From the NCBI GenBank assembly GCA_030824175.1, contig JAVBYH010000399.1, positions 1 to 6,718 of the forward strand: a DNA stretch of 6,718 nucleotides. Direction: 5' to 3'. The notes under the pieces are model-generated. The model did no database searches. It saw only the letters and a list, made by a program, of their open reading frames with translations, and had not been told where the DNA came from. This stretch comes from Bacteroidota bacterium (GTDB taxonomy: Bacteria > Bacteroidota > Ignavibacteria > UBA10030 > UBA8401). This document shows, piece after piece, positions 1-6,195 of this stretch (position 1 is its first letter; each line of letters begins with the position of its first letter). The position numbers were made by a program, and so were the translations under genes.

Positions 1-576
1 GGCGATCCGGTCGTGTTCGAGCGGCTTGAGGATCATGACACGGGCGCCGAACGACTGGAGGAGCTTCGCCAGGGGCGCGCTGTCGGCGCCGTGCGGGGGA
101 CAGAGCACGTAGACGGCGTTCTGGAACAGCAACACGTCGGCGAATGCGACGCCGCTTCCTTCCGATCCGGCCATGGGGTGCCCGCCGATGAAGACGCCCT
201 TCTTCCTGAACAGTTTTTTCGCGTACAGGCAGACGGCTTCCTTCGTGCTGCCGACATCCGTCACGATGGCGTGGGGCTGGACGGATGCGGCGATCTCGGG
301 AAGCATCTCGAGAATCGTGTGGACGGGCGTGCAGATGAAGATGAGGTCGGCCGAGGCCGCAGCGTCGGACACGGACGATGTGTACACATCGGCAATGTTC
401 CGTTCACGCGCGGCCGCAAGCGCCGTCTCGCGGGCGCAGCCGGTGATGCGTATGCCGGGGTGCTTCTGCCTCAGCGCCAGGGCGAGCGATCCGCCGATGA
501 CACCGAGGCCGATGATCGAGACAGACCGGATGGGGCGCGCTCGCCGCGGTGACGTCGTTCGTACGGGCGCGCTCAT
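1..576 (-). CDS. tyrA: Prephenate (or arogenate) dehydrogenase, N-terminal 192 residues, cut by the left window edge
   Basis: It oxidatively decarboxylates prephenate (or arogenate) in cytoplasmic tyrosine synthesis. The visible part is the nucleotide-binding domain and the start of the catalytic region. The Rossmann loop GLGVIGGS is at residues 23-30, the strand ending ICTPVH at 81-86, DVGSTK at 107-112 and GGHPMAGSE at 131-139. EHD at 187-189 sits where the family has the HD before the SHLPH motif, which would lie beyond the edge. Ser110 and His133 align with the active-site Ser126 and His147 of Aquifex TyrA. The family is usually about 280-300 residues, so roughly one third is missing. The ATG at 576 overlaps the aroF stop as ATGA and has an AGGAAG site 9 bases upstream. 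No chorismate mutase domain precedes it. The end of the second strand reads GCARE rather than carrying the usual acidic residue, which bears on NAD versus NADP use. The family assignment is secure; prephenate versus arogenate is not decidable here. Confidence 0.94.
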   Translation of the reverse strand, partial: MSAPVRTTSPRRARPIRSVSIIGLGVIGGSLALALRQKHPGIRITGCARETALAAARERNIADVYTSSVSDAAASADLIFICTPVHTILEMLPEIAASVQPHAIVTDVGSTKEAVCLYAKKLFRKKGVFIGGHPMAGSEGSGVAFADVLLFQNAVYVLCPPHGADSAPLAKLLQSFGARVMILKPLEHDRIA

Positions 577-1589
577 GCAATTGATCTTCCTATCACGGAG
601 GCGATGGCGCGAAGCTGGTTCATCATCTCGCTGAACTGTTCCGGGAAGAGGCTCTGTGCGCCGTCCGACTTCGCGTGGTCCGGATCGTGGTGCACCTCGA
701 CGATGATGCCGTCGGCGCCGGCTGCGACGGCCGCGCGCGCCATGGGCATCACCTTCGTGCGTATGCCGATGCCGTGCGACGGATCGGCGATGATCGGCAG
801 ATGGCTGCGCGAGTGGATCATCGGGATGGCGCCGATGTCCATCGTGTTGCGCGTGGACGGCTCGAACGTGCGGATGCCGCGCTCGCACAGCATGACGCTC
901 TTGTTGCCGCCCGAGAGAATGTATTCGGCGGACATGAGCCATTCCTCGAACGTGGCCGAGAGGCCGCGCTTGAGCATCACAGGCGTCTGTATCTTCCCGA
1001 GCTCGCGCAGGAACGTGTAGTTCTGCATGTTGCGGGCGCCGACCTGGATGATGTCGGCGAACTCGATGGCCGCTTCGATCTGCGAACTGTCCATCACCTC
1101 GGTAATCGTCTTCAGTCCGAATGCGTCGCCCGCGCGGCGGAGCAGCCGCAGCCCTTCCACGCCAAGTCCCTGGAATGCATACGGCGACGACCGCGGTTTG
1201 TACGCGCCGCCCCTGAGGAATGTCGCGCCGCTCTTGGCCACGAGTTCGGCGATCGTGAAGATCTGCTTCTCGCTTTCAACCGAACACGGCCCCGCCATGA
1301 CGACGATGTCTTTTCCGCCCACCGTCACCCCCCCGATGTCGAACGTGCTCGGCTCCGGCCTGAAGGAGCGGCTTGCGAGCTTGTACGGTTCAGTGATCCT
1401 GTACACGCGCGCTACGCCCGGAAGCACCTCGAGCTGGCGCAGATCGAAGTCGGGCTGCACCCCGATCGCCCCGAGCACGGTCTGATTCATCCCTGTGGAC
1501 CGATGCACATCGAATCCGAAATCGTTGAGAACTTTGATGATCCCTTCGATCATCGGTTCAGCGGCATTCTGTTCGACAACAACAACCAT
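573..1589 (-). CDS. aroF: 3-deoxy-7-phosphoheptulonate (DAHP) synthase, type I-beta with N-terminal ferredoxin-like regulatory domain
   Basis: It condenses PEP with erythrose 4-phosphate to DAHP, the first step of the shikimate pathway, in the cytoplasm. The protein is 338 residues. Residues 1-70 form the small ferredoxin-like domain (MVVVVEQ...VYRITEPYKLASR) that carries Tyr/Phe feedback inhibition in the Thermotoga maritima enzyme. The TIM barrel follows from about residue 85, with AGPCSVE at 99-105, LRGGAYKPRSSPY at 125-137, GARNMQN at 184-190, LKRG at 206-209, CERGIRTFE at 235-243 and DPSHG at 269-273. Cys102, His272, Glu298 and Asp309 fall at the same numbers as the metal ligands of the T. 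maritima enzyme, so all ligands are present. The start at 1589 lies 24 bases after the lptB stop with only a weak purine-rich site (GAAAGAAAA). The stop overlaps the tyrA start. No chorismate mutase domain is fused. The subtype is clear; the gene symbol varies among genomes (aroF/aroG/aroA). Confidence 0.96.
   Translation of the reverse strand: MVVVVEQNAAEPMIEGIIKVLNDFGFDVHRSTGMNQTVLGAIGVQPDFDLRQLEVLPGVARVYRITEPYKLASRSFRPEPSTFDIGGVTVGGKDIVVMAGPCSVESEKQIFTIAELVAKSGATFLRGGAYKPRSSPYAFQGLGVEGLRLLRRAGDAFGLKTITEVMDSSQIEAAIEFADIIQVGARNMQNYTFLRELGKIQTPVMLKRGLSATFEEWLMSAEYILSGGNKSVMLCERGIRTFEPSTRNTMDIGAIPMIHSRSHLPIIADPSHGIGIRTKVMPMARAAVAAGADGIIVEVHHDPDHAKSDGAQSLFPEQFSEMMNQLRAIASVIGRSIA
586..591 (-). 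promoter_or_regulatory. Ribosome binding site of tyrA
   Basis: AGGAAG on the minus strand (591-586) lies 9 bases before the tyrA ATG at 576, within the aroF coding end. It supports the ATG that overlaps the aroF stop. Confidence 0.6.
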
Positions 1590-1613
1590 AGCATTTTTCT
1601 TTCGTAAAGTGAA

Positions 1614-2381
1614 TTAAATTTTCGTGGTCGTCTTTTCGTACCTGTCGAGCGTGAATGTCTCGCCGAGGTACAGGCGCCGCGCCTCGGGGTCGTCGGCAAG
1701 CTGCTGCGCGGTGCCCGCTTTCAGGATCCGTCCCTCGAACAGGAGATAGGAACGGTCCGTGATCGTGAGCGTCTCGTGCACGTTGTGGTCGGTGATGAGC
1801 ACGCCGATGCCGCGGGTGGCCAGGCCCTTCACGGTCTTCATGATGTCTTCGACGGCGATAGGATCGATGCCGGCGAACGGCTCGTCCAGCAGGATGAACT
1901 TCGGATCCGTCGCAAGCGCCCGCGCGATCTCCGTCCGGCGCCGTTCGCCGCCCGAGAGCACGTACCCGAGGCTCTTCTGAATGTGTCCGAGGCCGAATTC
2001 CTCGATGAGGCTGTCGCACCGCGCCGACTGTTCCTTCTTTGACAGCTTCGTCATCTGCAGCACGGAGAGGATGTTGTCCCGCACGCTCATTGTGCGGAAC
2101 ACAGACGGCTCCTGCGGCAGGTACCCGACGCCTGCACGGGCACGCTTGTACATCGGCAGTCGCGTGATGTTCTTGTCGTCAAGGAAAACGTCGCCGCCGG
2201 AGGGGCGGATCATGCCGACGATCATGTAGAACGTGGTCGTCTTGCCCGCGCCGTTCGGCCCGAGAAGACCAACGACCTCGCCCTGTTCCACGTGCACCGA
2301 GACATCGTTCACGACGGTGCGTTTCTTGTACCGCTTCATGAGTTTGTCGGAACGGAGTGCCGTCCTCGTTGTCTCTGTCAT
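1614..2381 (-). CDS. lptB: LPS export ABC transporter ATP-binding protein LptB
   Basis: This is the cytoplasmic ATPase that drives LPS extraction from the inner membrane as LptB2FG. It has 255 residues, slightly longer than the roughly 240 of E. coli LptB. Visible motifs are Walker A GPNGAGKTTT (41-50), Q-loop Gln90 in YLPQEPSVF, signature LSGGERRR (142-149), Walker B ILLDEP (163-168) with Glu167 as catalytic base, and the H-loop in DHN (198-200, His199). The sequences GYLPQEPSVFR, the DEPFAGIDPIAV stretch and the near-terminal YLGETF are characteristic of LptB rather than of the related LivF/LivG ATPases. The ATG at 2381 shares one base with the stop of the upstream OstA-like gene (TGATG) and follows an AAGGAG site, which decides the start. 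The same frame stays open far upstream but overlaps the OstA-like gene and is not coding. The partners lptF and lptG are not in this window. Confidence 0.97.
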   Translation of the reverse strand: MTETTRTALRSDKLMKRYKKRTVVNDVSVHVEQGEVVGLLGPNGAGKTTTFYMIVGMIRPSGGDVFLDDKNITRLPMYKRARAGVGYLPQEPSVFRTMSVRDNILSVLQMTKLSKKEQSARCDSLIEEFGLGHIQKSLGYVLSGGERRRTEIARALATDPKFILLDEPFAGIDPIAVEDIMKTVKGLATRGIGVLITDHNVHETLTITDRSYLLFEGRILKAGTAQQLADDPEARRLYLGETFTLDRYEKTTTKI

Positions 2382-3667
2382 CAGACTCCGCTCCTTCGTG
2401 CCGTACGGTTCGTTGCGGGACGGTCCGTCCGCAGTACGAATCCGTCGAGATTGAATGCCTGGTCGTTCCGCCGGATGATCGTTTCGGGATAGTACATGCC
2501 TTCGATCCCCTTGATGATGCGTATGATGTCGGGTTTGCCCGCTTTGAACGACATCGAAATATAATCGCCGCTCGTCCTGTTCGCGCCGTTCGGATCCGGT
2601 CCGTCGTAGAGATAGTACAGGCTCACGGCGTTCTGTTCCACCACGGCGCCCGAAAGCCTGTTCTCCGCGAAGCGCAGTGTGAGCACCCTCCCGGTGAGCT
2701 GATTGTACCGCCGCGGATGGGCGCTGTCGCTCTCGGAGAGCGCAAACGCGTGCCCGCGCACGACCGCGCGCTCGAGCCTCTTGTTGTCGAGAAAGAGCGA
2801 GATGCTGTCGCCGGTAACCTGGTGGCTCTCGTACCACACGATCGGCTTCCGGTGCAGGTCGATGCGGTCCTCCTTCGTGAAGTAGCGGACGATGCCGCCG
2901 CGGGCGGCGAGCGCGCCGCGCTCCACAGTCACGGAGTCCGTTGCGATGAGCCGCTTCGTGGAATCGTCGTACGACTCCATGACGAGGCTCCGCACCAGGA
3001 GCGTGTCGATGACCCCCTTCGCGCTCGTGTCGATCTGCACCATGCTCGGATCCGCCGTCAATTTGCTGTAATGCGATTCGTCGTAGTGGTCGAGATGCCC
3101 GCCCCGCAAGACGAGGTTGTTGCCCGCGTTGACGATCGTGACGCGGGAATCGGCCACCGAGCGCCGCGCGGTTTCGAAATACGTCATCTCGTCGCACGTG
3201 ATTGTCGTCGCGGAATCGATGATGCTCACGTTCCGCTGGAAGTGCGCGCGCCGTTCGTCGGTGTAATAGGTGCCCCGGTCCGCCAGGAGCGTCACATTCT
3301 TCGTCTCGAGCTTCACGCCCTGCTCGCAGTATGCCTGCTTTGTCTCGCCGTAGTAGCGCCCGTACTTCGAAGTGAGCGTGACCGTGTCGCGGATGACGCG
3401 CACGTGTCCGATGAGTTCGAACTCGTTCCGCGCAAGATACTGCACCGCGCGGTCGCACCACACGCGCACGGCGCCCTGCGAGAAGTGGACGCTGCCCGAG
3501 AGCTCCCGCATGTCCTCGCCGTTCGCCATCCGCCGTCCCACGAGGCTGTCCGCATGGTGTATCTGCACGAGCTGCAGCGCGAGGGCCGGAGGCGGACTCG
3601 CGAGCGCGCAGACCAGGATCGCGAAACCGACGGCATGTACTGTGTGTCTGCTCATGAGTGTGTTCAT
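2381..3667 (-). CDS. LptA/OstA-like periplasmic LPS transport protein, long form (428 residues)
   Basis: The likely role is the periplasmic bridge that carries LPS from the LptC side to the outer-membrane LptD. Residues 1-30 look like a Sec signal peptide (hydrophobic 12-24, cleavage after ALA at 28-30). No lipobox is present, since Cys20 is preceded by Val. The rest is almost all short polar/hydrophobic strands. Phrases such as LSGSVHFSQG (57-66), CDRAVQYLARNEFELIGHV (71-89), LLADRGTYYTDERRAHFQRNV (starting 128) and CDEMTYFETARR (158-169) repeat at about 20-25 residues. This is the OstA/LptA beta-jellyroll pattern. No transmembrane barrel region or C-terminal aromatic outer-membrane signature is seen. 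It is over twice the length of E. coli LptA (185 residues) and closer to the long OstA-like proteins of Bacteroidota. The ATG at 3667 overlaps the lptC stop as ATGA; an in-frame ATG at 3655 is an alternative. Position between lptC and lptB supports an LptA role. It could instead resemble the periplasmic part of LptD. Confidence 0.85.
   Translation of the reverse strand: MNTLMSRHTVHAVGFAILVCALASPPPALALQLVQIHHADSLVGRRMANGEDMRELSGSVHFSQGAVRVWCDRAVQYLARNEFELIGHVRVIRDTVTLTSKYGRYYGETKQAYCEQGVKLETKNVTLLADRGTYYTDERRAHFQRNVSIIDSATTITCDEMTYFETARRSVADSRVTIVNAGNNLVLRGGHLDHYDESHYSKLTADPSMVQIDTSAKGVIDTLLVRSLVMESYDDSTKRLIATDSVTVERGALAARGGIVRYFTKEDRIDLHRKPIVWYESHQVTGDSISLFLDNKRLERAVVRGHAFALSESDSAHPRRYNQLTGRVLTLRFAENRLSGAVVEQNAVSLYYLYDGPDPNGANRTSGDYISMSFKAGKPDIIRIIKGIEGMYYPETIIRRNDQAFNLDGFVLRTDRPATNRTARRSGV
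2386..2396 (-). promoter_or_regulatory. Ribosome binding site of lptB
   Basis: On the minus strand AAGGAG (2396-2391) stands 9 bases before the lptB ATG, and a second purine block CGGAG (2390-2386) stands 4 bases before it. The site lies inside the last codons of the OstA-like gene. It fixes the lptB start at 2381 against the long in-frame upstream extension. It is the strongest Shine-Dalgarno in the window. Confidence 0.75.
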
Positions 3668-4218
3668 TTCGGCTGCGCGCTGCCGGAGACGCGGAAGATC
3701 TTGTAATCGCGGAGATTCTGGTCCGATTCGAACCCGTGTCCCTGCAGCTGCTCCTTTGGCGAGGTGATGCGGACGAACTCGTCCGAGAGGATGCGCTGAC
3801 GCGCGTTGTCCCATTTCATTTTTTCCGTGCGGACGACAACGCCGCTGTCCGATCGGACGACGACGTTGCCCTCGGCCTCGAGATTGTTCGTGACCTCGTC
3901 GACCCTGCCCGAGCGCGACGTGAGCACGCTCGAATGTCTCCCGAACTCGTCGTAGAAATCGACGTGCACGTTCGAGTCGAGGAACGTCGTGCGCGAATTC
4001 TCGAACATCGCGAGGTGTCCCGTCTTCAGCACCGCCTTCACGACGCCCGAATCGGTGAACGTCACCGTCGTGTTCCAGCTTTCCTGCGTCGGCATCGATG
4101 CCGAGGAGAGGCCGCCGAGCGCCGAGGGCTTGATCTTCTCCTCGCATCCCGCACACAGCAGCAGGGCAGCCGCGGCGAGCGCGCCAAGGACTCTCCGGAT
4201 GTTACGAGGCATTGTCAT
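3664..4218 (-). CDS. lptC: LPS export protein LptC, probable lipoprotein form
   Basis: It links the LptBFG inner-membrane complex to the periplasmic LptA bridge. The protein is 184 residues, close to E. coli LptC (191). Residues 5-21 are a basic then hydrophobic leader ending LCAGCEEK, where Cys25 fits a lipobox (Ala23, Gly24 before it), so it is probably lipid-anchored rather than held by an uncleaved membrane helix as in E. coli. The remainder carries an LptC-like jellyroll: VLKTGHLAMFENSRTTFLDS (63-82), VHVDFYDEFG (84-93), then SVLTSRSGRVDEVTNNLEAEG (96-116), NVVVRSDSG (117-125) and VVVRTEKMKWD (126-136), resembling the LptC/OstA phrase for unwanted versus converted strands. The start at 4218 is preferred because AGGG lies 7 bases upstream; ATG at 4212 is in frame. 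It overlaps kdsD by 17 bases and the next gene by ATGA. Assignment rests on fold-level pattern and on position between kdsD and the OstA-like gene. Confidence 0.86.
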   Translation of the reverse strand: MTMPRNIRRVLGALAAAALLLCAGCEEKIKPSALGGLSSASMPTQESWNTTVTFTDSGVVKAVLKTGHLAMFENSRTTFLDSNVHVDFYDEFGRHSSVLTSRSGRVDEVTNNLEAEGNVVVRSDSGVVVRTEKMKWDNARQRILSDEFVRITSPKEQLQGHGFESDQNLRDYKIFRVSGSAQPK

Positions 4219-5185
4219 TCGAGAGCCCTGCGTTCACGAGGTCGTGAAGATGAAGCATGCCGACGGGTTTCCTGTCGGTGTCCACGACAACGAGCTGTGT
4301 GATTTTGAAGGATTCCATTTCCTGCAGCGCATGCGCGGCCAGTACGCCCTGCCGTATCGTCTTCGGACGCGTGAACATGATCTCTTCGGCCACGAAGCCC
4401 GAGACCTCGGTGTTCTTCTGGAGCAGGCGGCGAAGATCGCCGTCCGTGATGATGCCGCAGAGCACGCCCTCTTCGTCGACAACGCACGCCGCACCGAGGC
4501 GTTTGGATGTGATCACGAGGATCGTATCGCGGAGCGACGTCTTGCGGTGCACGATCGGAATATCGTCACCCTGCGCCATGAACTCTTCCACTTTCAGCAG
4601 GAGGCGTTTGCCGAGATTTCCCCCGGGATGGAAGCGCGCGAAGTCGTCCTTCGTAAAATGCCGCTTCTCCAGGAGCGTCACCGCGAGGGCGTCGCCCATG
4701 GCGAGCGTGACGGTTGTCGACGCCGTCGGCGTCAGGTCCATCGGGCACGCCTCCTCCTCGACCGAAATGTCCAGCACCACGTTCGATCCTTTTGCCAGCG
4801 GCGAGCCGAGAATGCCCGTCATCGAGATGACGGGAACGCCGATGCGTTTGAACAACGGCAGGAGCTGCAGCAGTTCCATCGTGTCACCGCTCTTTGATAT
4901 GCACAGCACGGCGTCGTCCGCCCGGACCATGCCGAGATCGCCGTGCACGGCGTCCGACGGATGCATGAACATGGCGGGAGTACCGGTAGAGTTCATTGTC
5001 GCGACGATCTTTCGTCCGATGAGTCCGGATTTGCCCATGCCCGTGACGATGATCCTGCCCCTGCAGGCGAAGATGGTATCCACCGCCGAGGCGAACGAAT
5101 CGCCGATCTTCTGTTCGAGGGCCGCGAGAGCCGCCGTTTCGATGCGAATCACGTCGCGGCCTTTTTGTATGTCTGTTGTTCCCAT
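4202..5185 (-). CDS. kdsD: Arabinose-5-phosphate isomerase, KpsF/GutQ/KdsD family (SIS + tandem CBS)
   Basis: It interconverts ribulose 5-phosphate and arabinose 5-phosphate, supplying the sugar acceptor for KdsA. At 327 residues it matches E. coli KdsD (328) and aligns nearly without gaps. The SIS domain spans about 30-175 with TGMGKSG (48-54), STGTP (66-70), HGDLGMV (81-87), ISKSGDTME (96-104), EEACPMDLTPT (144-154) and the MGDALAV stretch from 163. HPGGNLGKRLL is at 186-196. Lys52, Glu104, Glu145 and His186 align, with a constant offset of 7, to the catalytic Lys59, Glu111, Glu152 and His193 reported for E. coli KdsD. Two CBS domains follow at roughly 203-260 and 268-322, including GIITDGDLRR and MLHLHDLVNAG. 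The ATG at 5185 has no convincing Shine-Dalgarno; it lies 50 bases after kdsA. Neighbouring kdsA supports a Kdo role over a capsule-specific KpsF or a sorbitol-linked GutQ role. Confidence 0.96.
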   Translation of the reverse strand: MGTTDIQKGRDVIRIETAALAALEQKIGDSFASAVDTIFACRGRIIVTGMGKSGLIGRKIVATMNSTGTPAMFMHPSDAVHGDLGMVRADDAVLCISKSGDTMELLQLLPLFKRIGVPVISMTGILGSPLAKGSNVVLDISVEEEACPMDLTPTASTTVTLAMGDALAVTLLEKRHFTKDDFARFHPGGNLGKRLLLKVEEFMAQGDDIPIVHRKTSLRDTILVITSKRLGAACVVDEEGVLCGIITDGDLRRLLQKNTEVSGFVAEEIMFTRPKTIRQGVLAAHALQEMESFKITQLVVVDTDRKPVGMLHLHDLVNAGLSNDNAS

Positions 5186-5235
5186 AGTGTCTGTGTCTGC
5201 CGCGTTCGCGTCGTGTGCCCCGCGGCGCGGGTGTG

Positions 5236-6066
5236 CTAAAACGCTTTCACGGTTTCGTCGATTTTTTTCACCTGGACCAGAAGCGGCTCCAGCAGGTCGA
5301 GCCGAAGCTGGCTTGCCGCATCGCTGAGGGCGCGGGCCGGATCGGGATGCGTTTCGAGGAAGAGCCCGTCGATGCCGACCGCCACACCGGCGCGCGCAAT
5401 CGGGTAGATGAATTCGGGCTGGCCGCCGCTGCGGCCGGATTCGCCGCTCGGAAGCTGGACCGAATGCGTCGCATCGAGGATCACCGGATAGCCGAGCGAG
5501 CGCATCACGGCGAGCGAGCGCATGTCCACGACGAGGTTATGATAGCCGAACGAGGCGCCCCGCTCGGTCACGCAGATCGCGTCGTTGCCCGTGGAGGCCA
5601 CCTTCTCGATGGGATGCTTCATATCCTCGGGTGCGAGGAACTGCCCCTTCTTGATGTTCACAATGCACCCGCTCTCGCCCGCGGCGAGCAGCAATTCCGT
5701 CTGGCGGCAGAGGAAGGCCGGAATCTGCAGCACGTCCGCAACCTGAGCCACGGCGGCGATCTCCTCGGGCGAATGCACATCCGTCAGGATCGGAACGCCG
5801 AACTGCTCCTTCACCTCGAGCAGGATCGCGAGCGCTTCGTCCATGCCGATCGAGACGAAGCCCTGCAGGCTCGTGCGGTTCGCCTTTTTGTAGGATGATT
5901 TGAAAATAAACGGCATGCCGAGCGCGCCGGTGATGGTCTTGATGCGCTCGGCGGTCCGGAGGATCATGTCGCGGTTCTCGACGACGCAGGGGCCGGCGAT
6001 GATGACGAGCGGCGTGTTCCCGCCGAGCGTCACTGTGCGTATTGTGAGTTCTTTCGTCATAGTCAT
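5236..6066 (-). CDS. kdsA: 3-deoxy-8-phosphooctulonate (Kdo-8-phosphate) synthase, metal-dependent class
   Basis: It condenses PEP with arabinose 5-phosphate to Kdo 8-phosphate in the cytoplasm, the committed step to LPS inner-core Kdo. The protein is 276 residues. The single TIM barrel shows IAGPCVVE (23-30), FKSSYKKANRTS (55-66), ILTDVHSPEE (93-102), QIPAFLCRQT (114-123), NIKKGQFLAP (137-146), ERGASFGYHNLVVDMR (168-183), ILDATHSVQ (196-204), SGGQPEF (213-219) and LFLETHPDP (235-243). Cys27, His201, Glu238 and Asp249 align with a constant offset of 16 to the metal ligands Cys11, His185, Glu222 and Asp233 of the Aquifex enzyme; metal-independent E. coli KdsA has Asn in place of the Cys. The KANR motif and GGQ stretch separate it from DAHP synthases. 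ATGs at 6066 and 6060 are both possible and neither has a clear Shine-Dalgarno. It is the first gene of the minus-strand operon. Confidence 0.97.
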   Translation of the reverse strand: MTMTKELTIRTVTLGGNTPLVIIAGPCVVENRDMILRTAERIKTITGALGMPFIFKSSYKKANRTSLQGFVSIGMDEALAILLEVKEQFGVPILTDVHSPEEIAAVAQVADVLQIPAFLCRQTELLLAAGESGCIVNIKKGQFLAPEDMKHPIEKVASTGNDAICVTERGASFGYHNLVVDMRSLAVMRSLGYPVILDATHSVQLPSGESGRSGGQPEFIYPIARAGVAVGIDGLFLETHPDPARALSDAASQLRLDLLEPLLVQVKKIDETVKAF

Positions 6067-6113
6067 TACAAAATAGGAATTTTTCGCCGGAAAAGAAAGA
6101 TACGGCGCGCATG

Positions 6114-6142
6114 TTGAATCATCGGTATTTTGTTTTTACCTT
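6114..6142 (+). promoter_or_regulatory. Candidate sigma70-type promoter for the S-methyltransferase gene
   Basis: A -35-like TTGAAT lies at 6114-6119 and a -10-like TACCTT at 6137-6142, with a 17-base spacer. The -10 keeps the first, second and last consensus bases only. Transcription would start near 6149, giving a leader of about 47 bases before the ATG at 6196. This is motif matching by eye in an AT-rich region where chance matches are common. Confidence 0.3.
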
Positions 6143-6145
6143 CAA
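6118..6145 (-). promoter_or_regulatory. Candidate sigma70-type promoter for the kdsA operon
   Basis: On the minus strand a -35-like TTGAAG lies at 6145-6140 and a -10-like GATGAT at 6123-6118, with a 16-base spacer; each matches four of six consensus bases. Transcription would start near 6111, giving a leader of about 45 bases before the kdsA ATG at 6066. It overlaps the plus-strand candidate almost completely. A Bacteroidota-style -7 element is not convincingly present; TATCTTTC (minus strand, about 6101-6094) matches seven of eight bases but lacks an upstream TTG at the right distance. Confidence 0.28.
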
Positions 6146-6195
6146 TAGTGCGTTTCTCAGACACTCATCATCATACACTTTTCAATCCAACCACT

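Larger units (their letters stand above)
6114..6145. repeat. Imperfect inverted repeat in the divergent promoter region
   Basis: TTGAA (6114-6118) pairs with TTCAA (6141-6145), and GGTA (6124-6127) pairs with TACC (6137-6140). A 9-base T-rich centre separates the inner arms, and five unpaired bases on the left side separate the inner and outer arms. The outer arms coincide with the two candidate -35 boxes. It could be an operator or simply the by-product of two face-to-face promoters. Confidence 0.35.
6067..6195. other. Divergent intergenic region between kdsA and the S-methyltransferase gene
   Basis: These 129 bases are visibly richer in A and T than the surrounding genes and contain no credible coding frame. 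They hold candidate promoters in both directions within 6114-6145 and an imperfect dyad. A small stem, CGCCG (6085-6089) with CGGCG (6103-6107) and a 13-base loop, lies in the kdsA leader. It has no following T-run and is not a terminator. No SAM, SAH or cobalamin riboswitch core is recognisable upstream of the S-methyltransferase. Neither flanking start codon has a Shine-Dalgarno site. Confidence 0.7.

Noticed and set aside
675..1607. A 310-codon open frame on the plus strand antisense to aroF
   Set aside because: It lies opposite a gene with complete family motifs. Its Arg/His/Asp-rich product has no recognisable domain, and it is explained by GC-rich codon bias.
2382..3461. Long N-terminal extension in frame with lptB, suggesting a fusion protein
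   Set aside because: The extension is a low-complexity Arg-rich shadow of the OstA-like gene. LptB homology begins at the ATG at 2381, which has a strong ribosome site.
2357..3706. A 449-codon open frame on the plus strand antisense to the OstA-like gene
   Set aside because: The composition is Arg/Val/His-rich with no domain, signal or ribosome site. The minus-strand frame has a signal peptide, a jellyroll pattern and coupled overlaps at both ends.
5219..5231. Perfect short palindrome CCCGCG-G-CGCGGG just after the kdsA stop, as a possible terminator
   Set aside because: The loop is too small unless the stem shrinks to four pairs, and no T-run follows on either strand. The next gene starts 50 bases away in the same direction.
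6085..6107. Stem CGCCG/CGGCG in the kdsA leader as a terminator or attenuator
   Set aside because: It has only five pairs with a 13-base loop and no T-run or alternative pairing partner. It is likely chance in a GC-rich genome.
6146..6195. SAM, SAH or cobalamin riboswitch upstream of the S-methyltransferase gene
   Set aside because: The leader is too short for SAM-I or cobalamin types, and no conserved core or stable multi-stem structure is visible.
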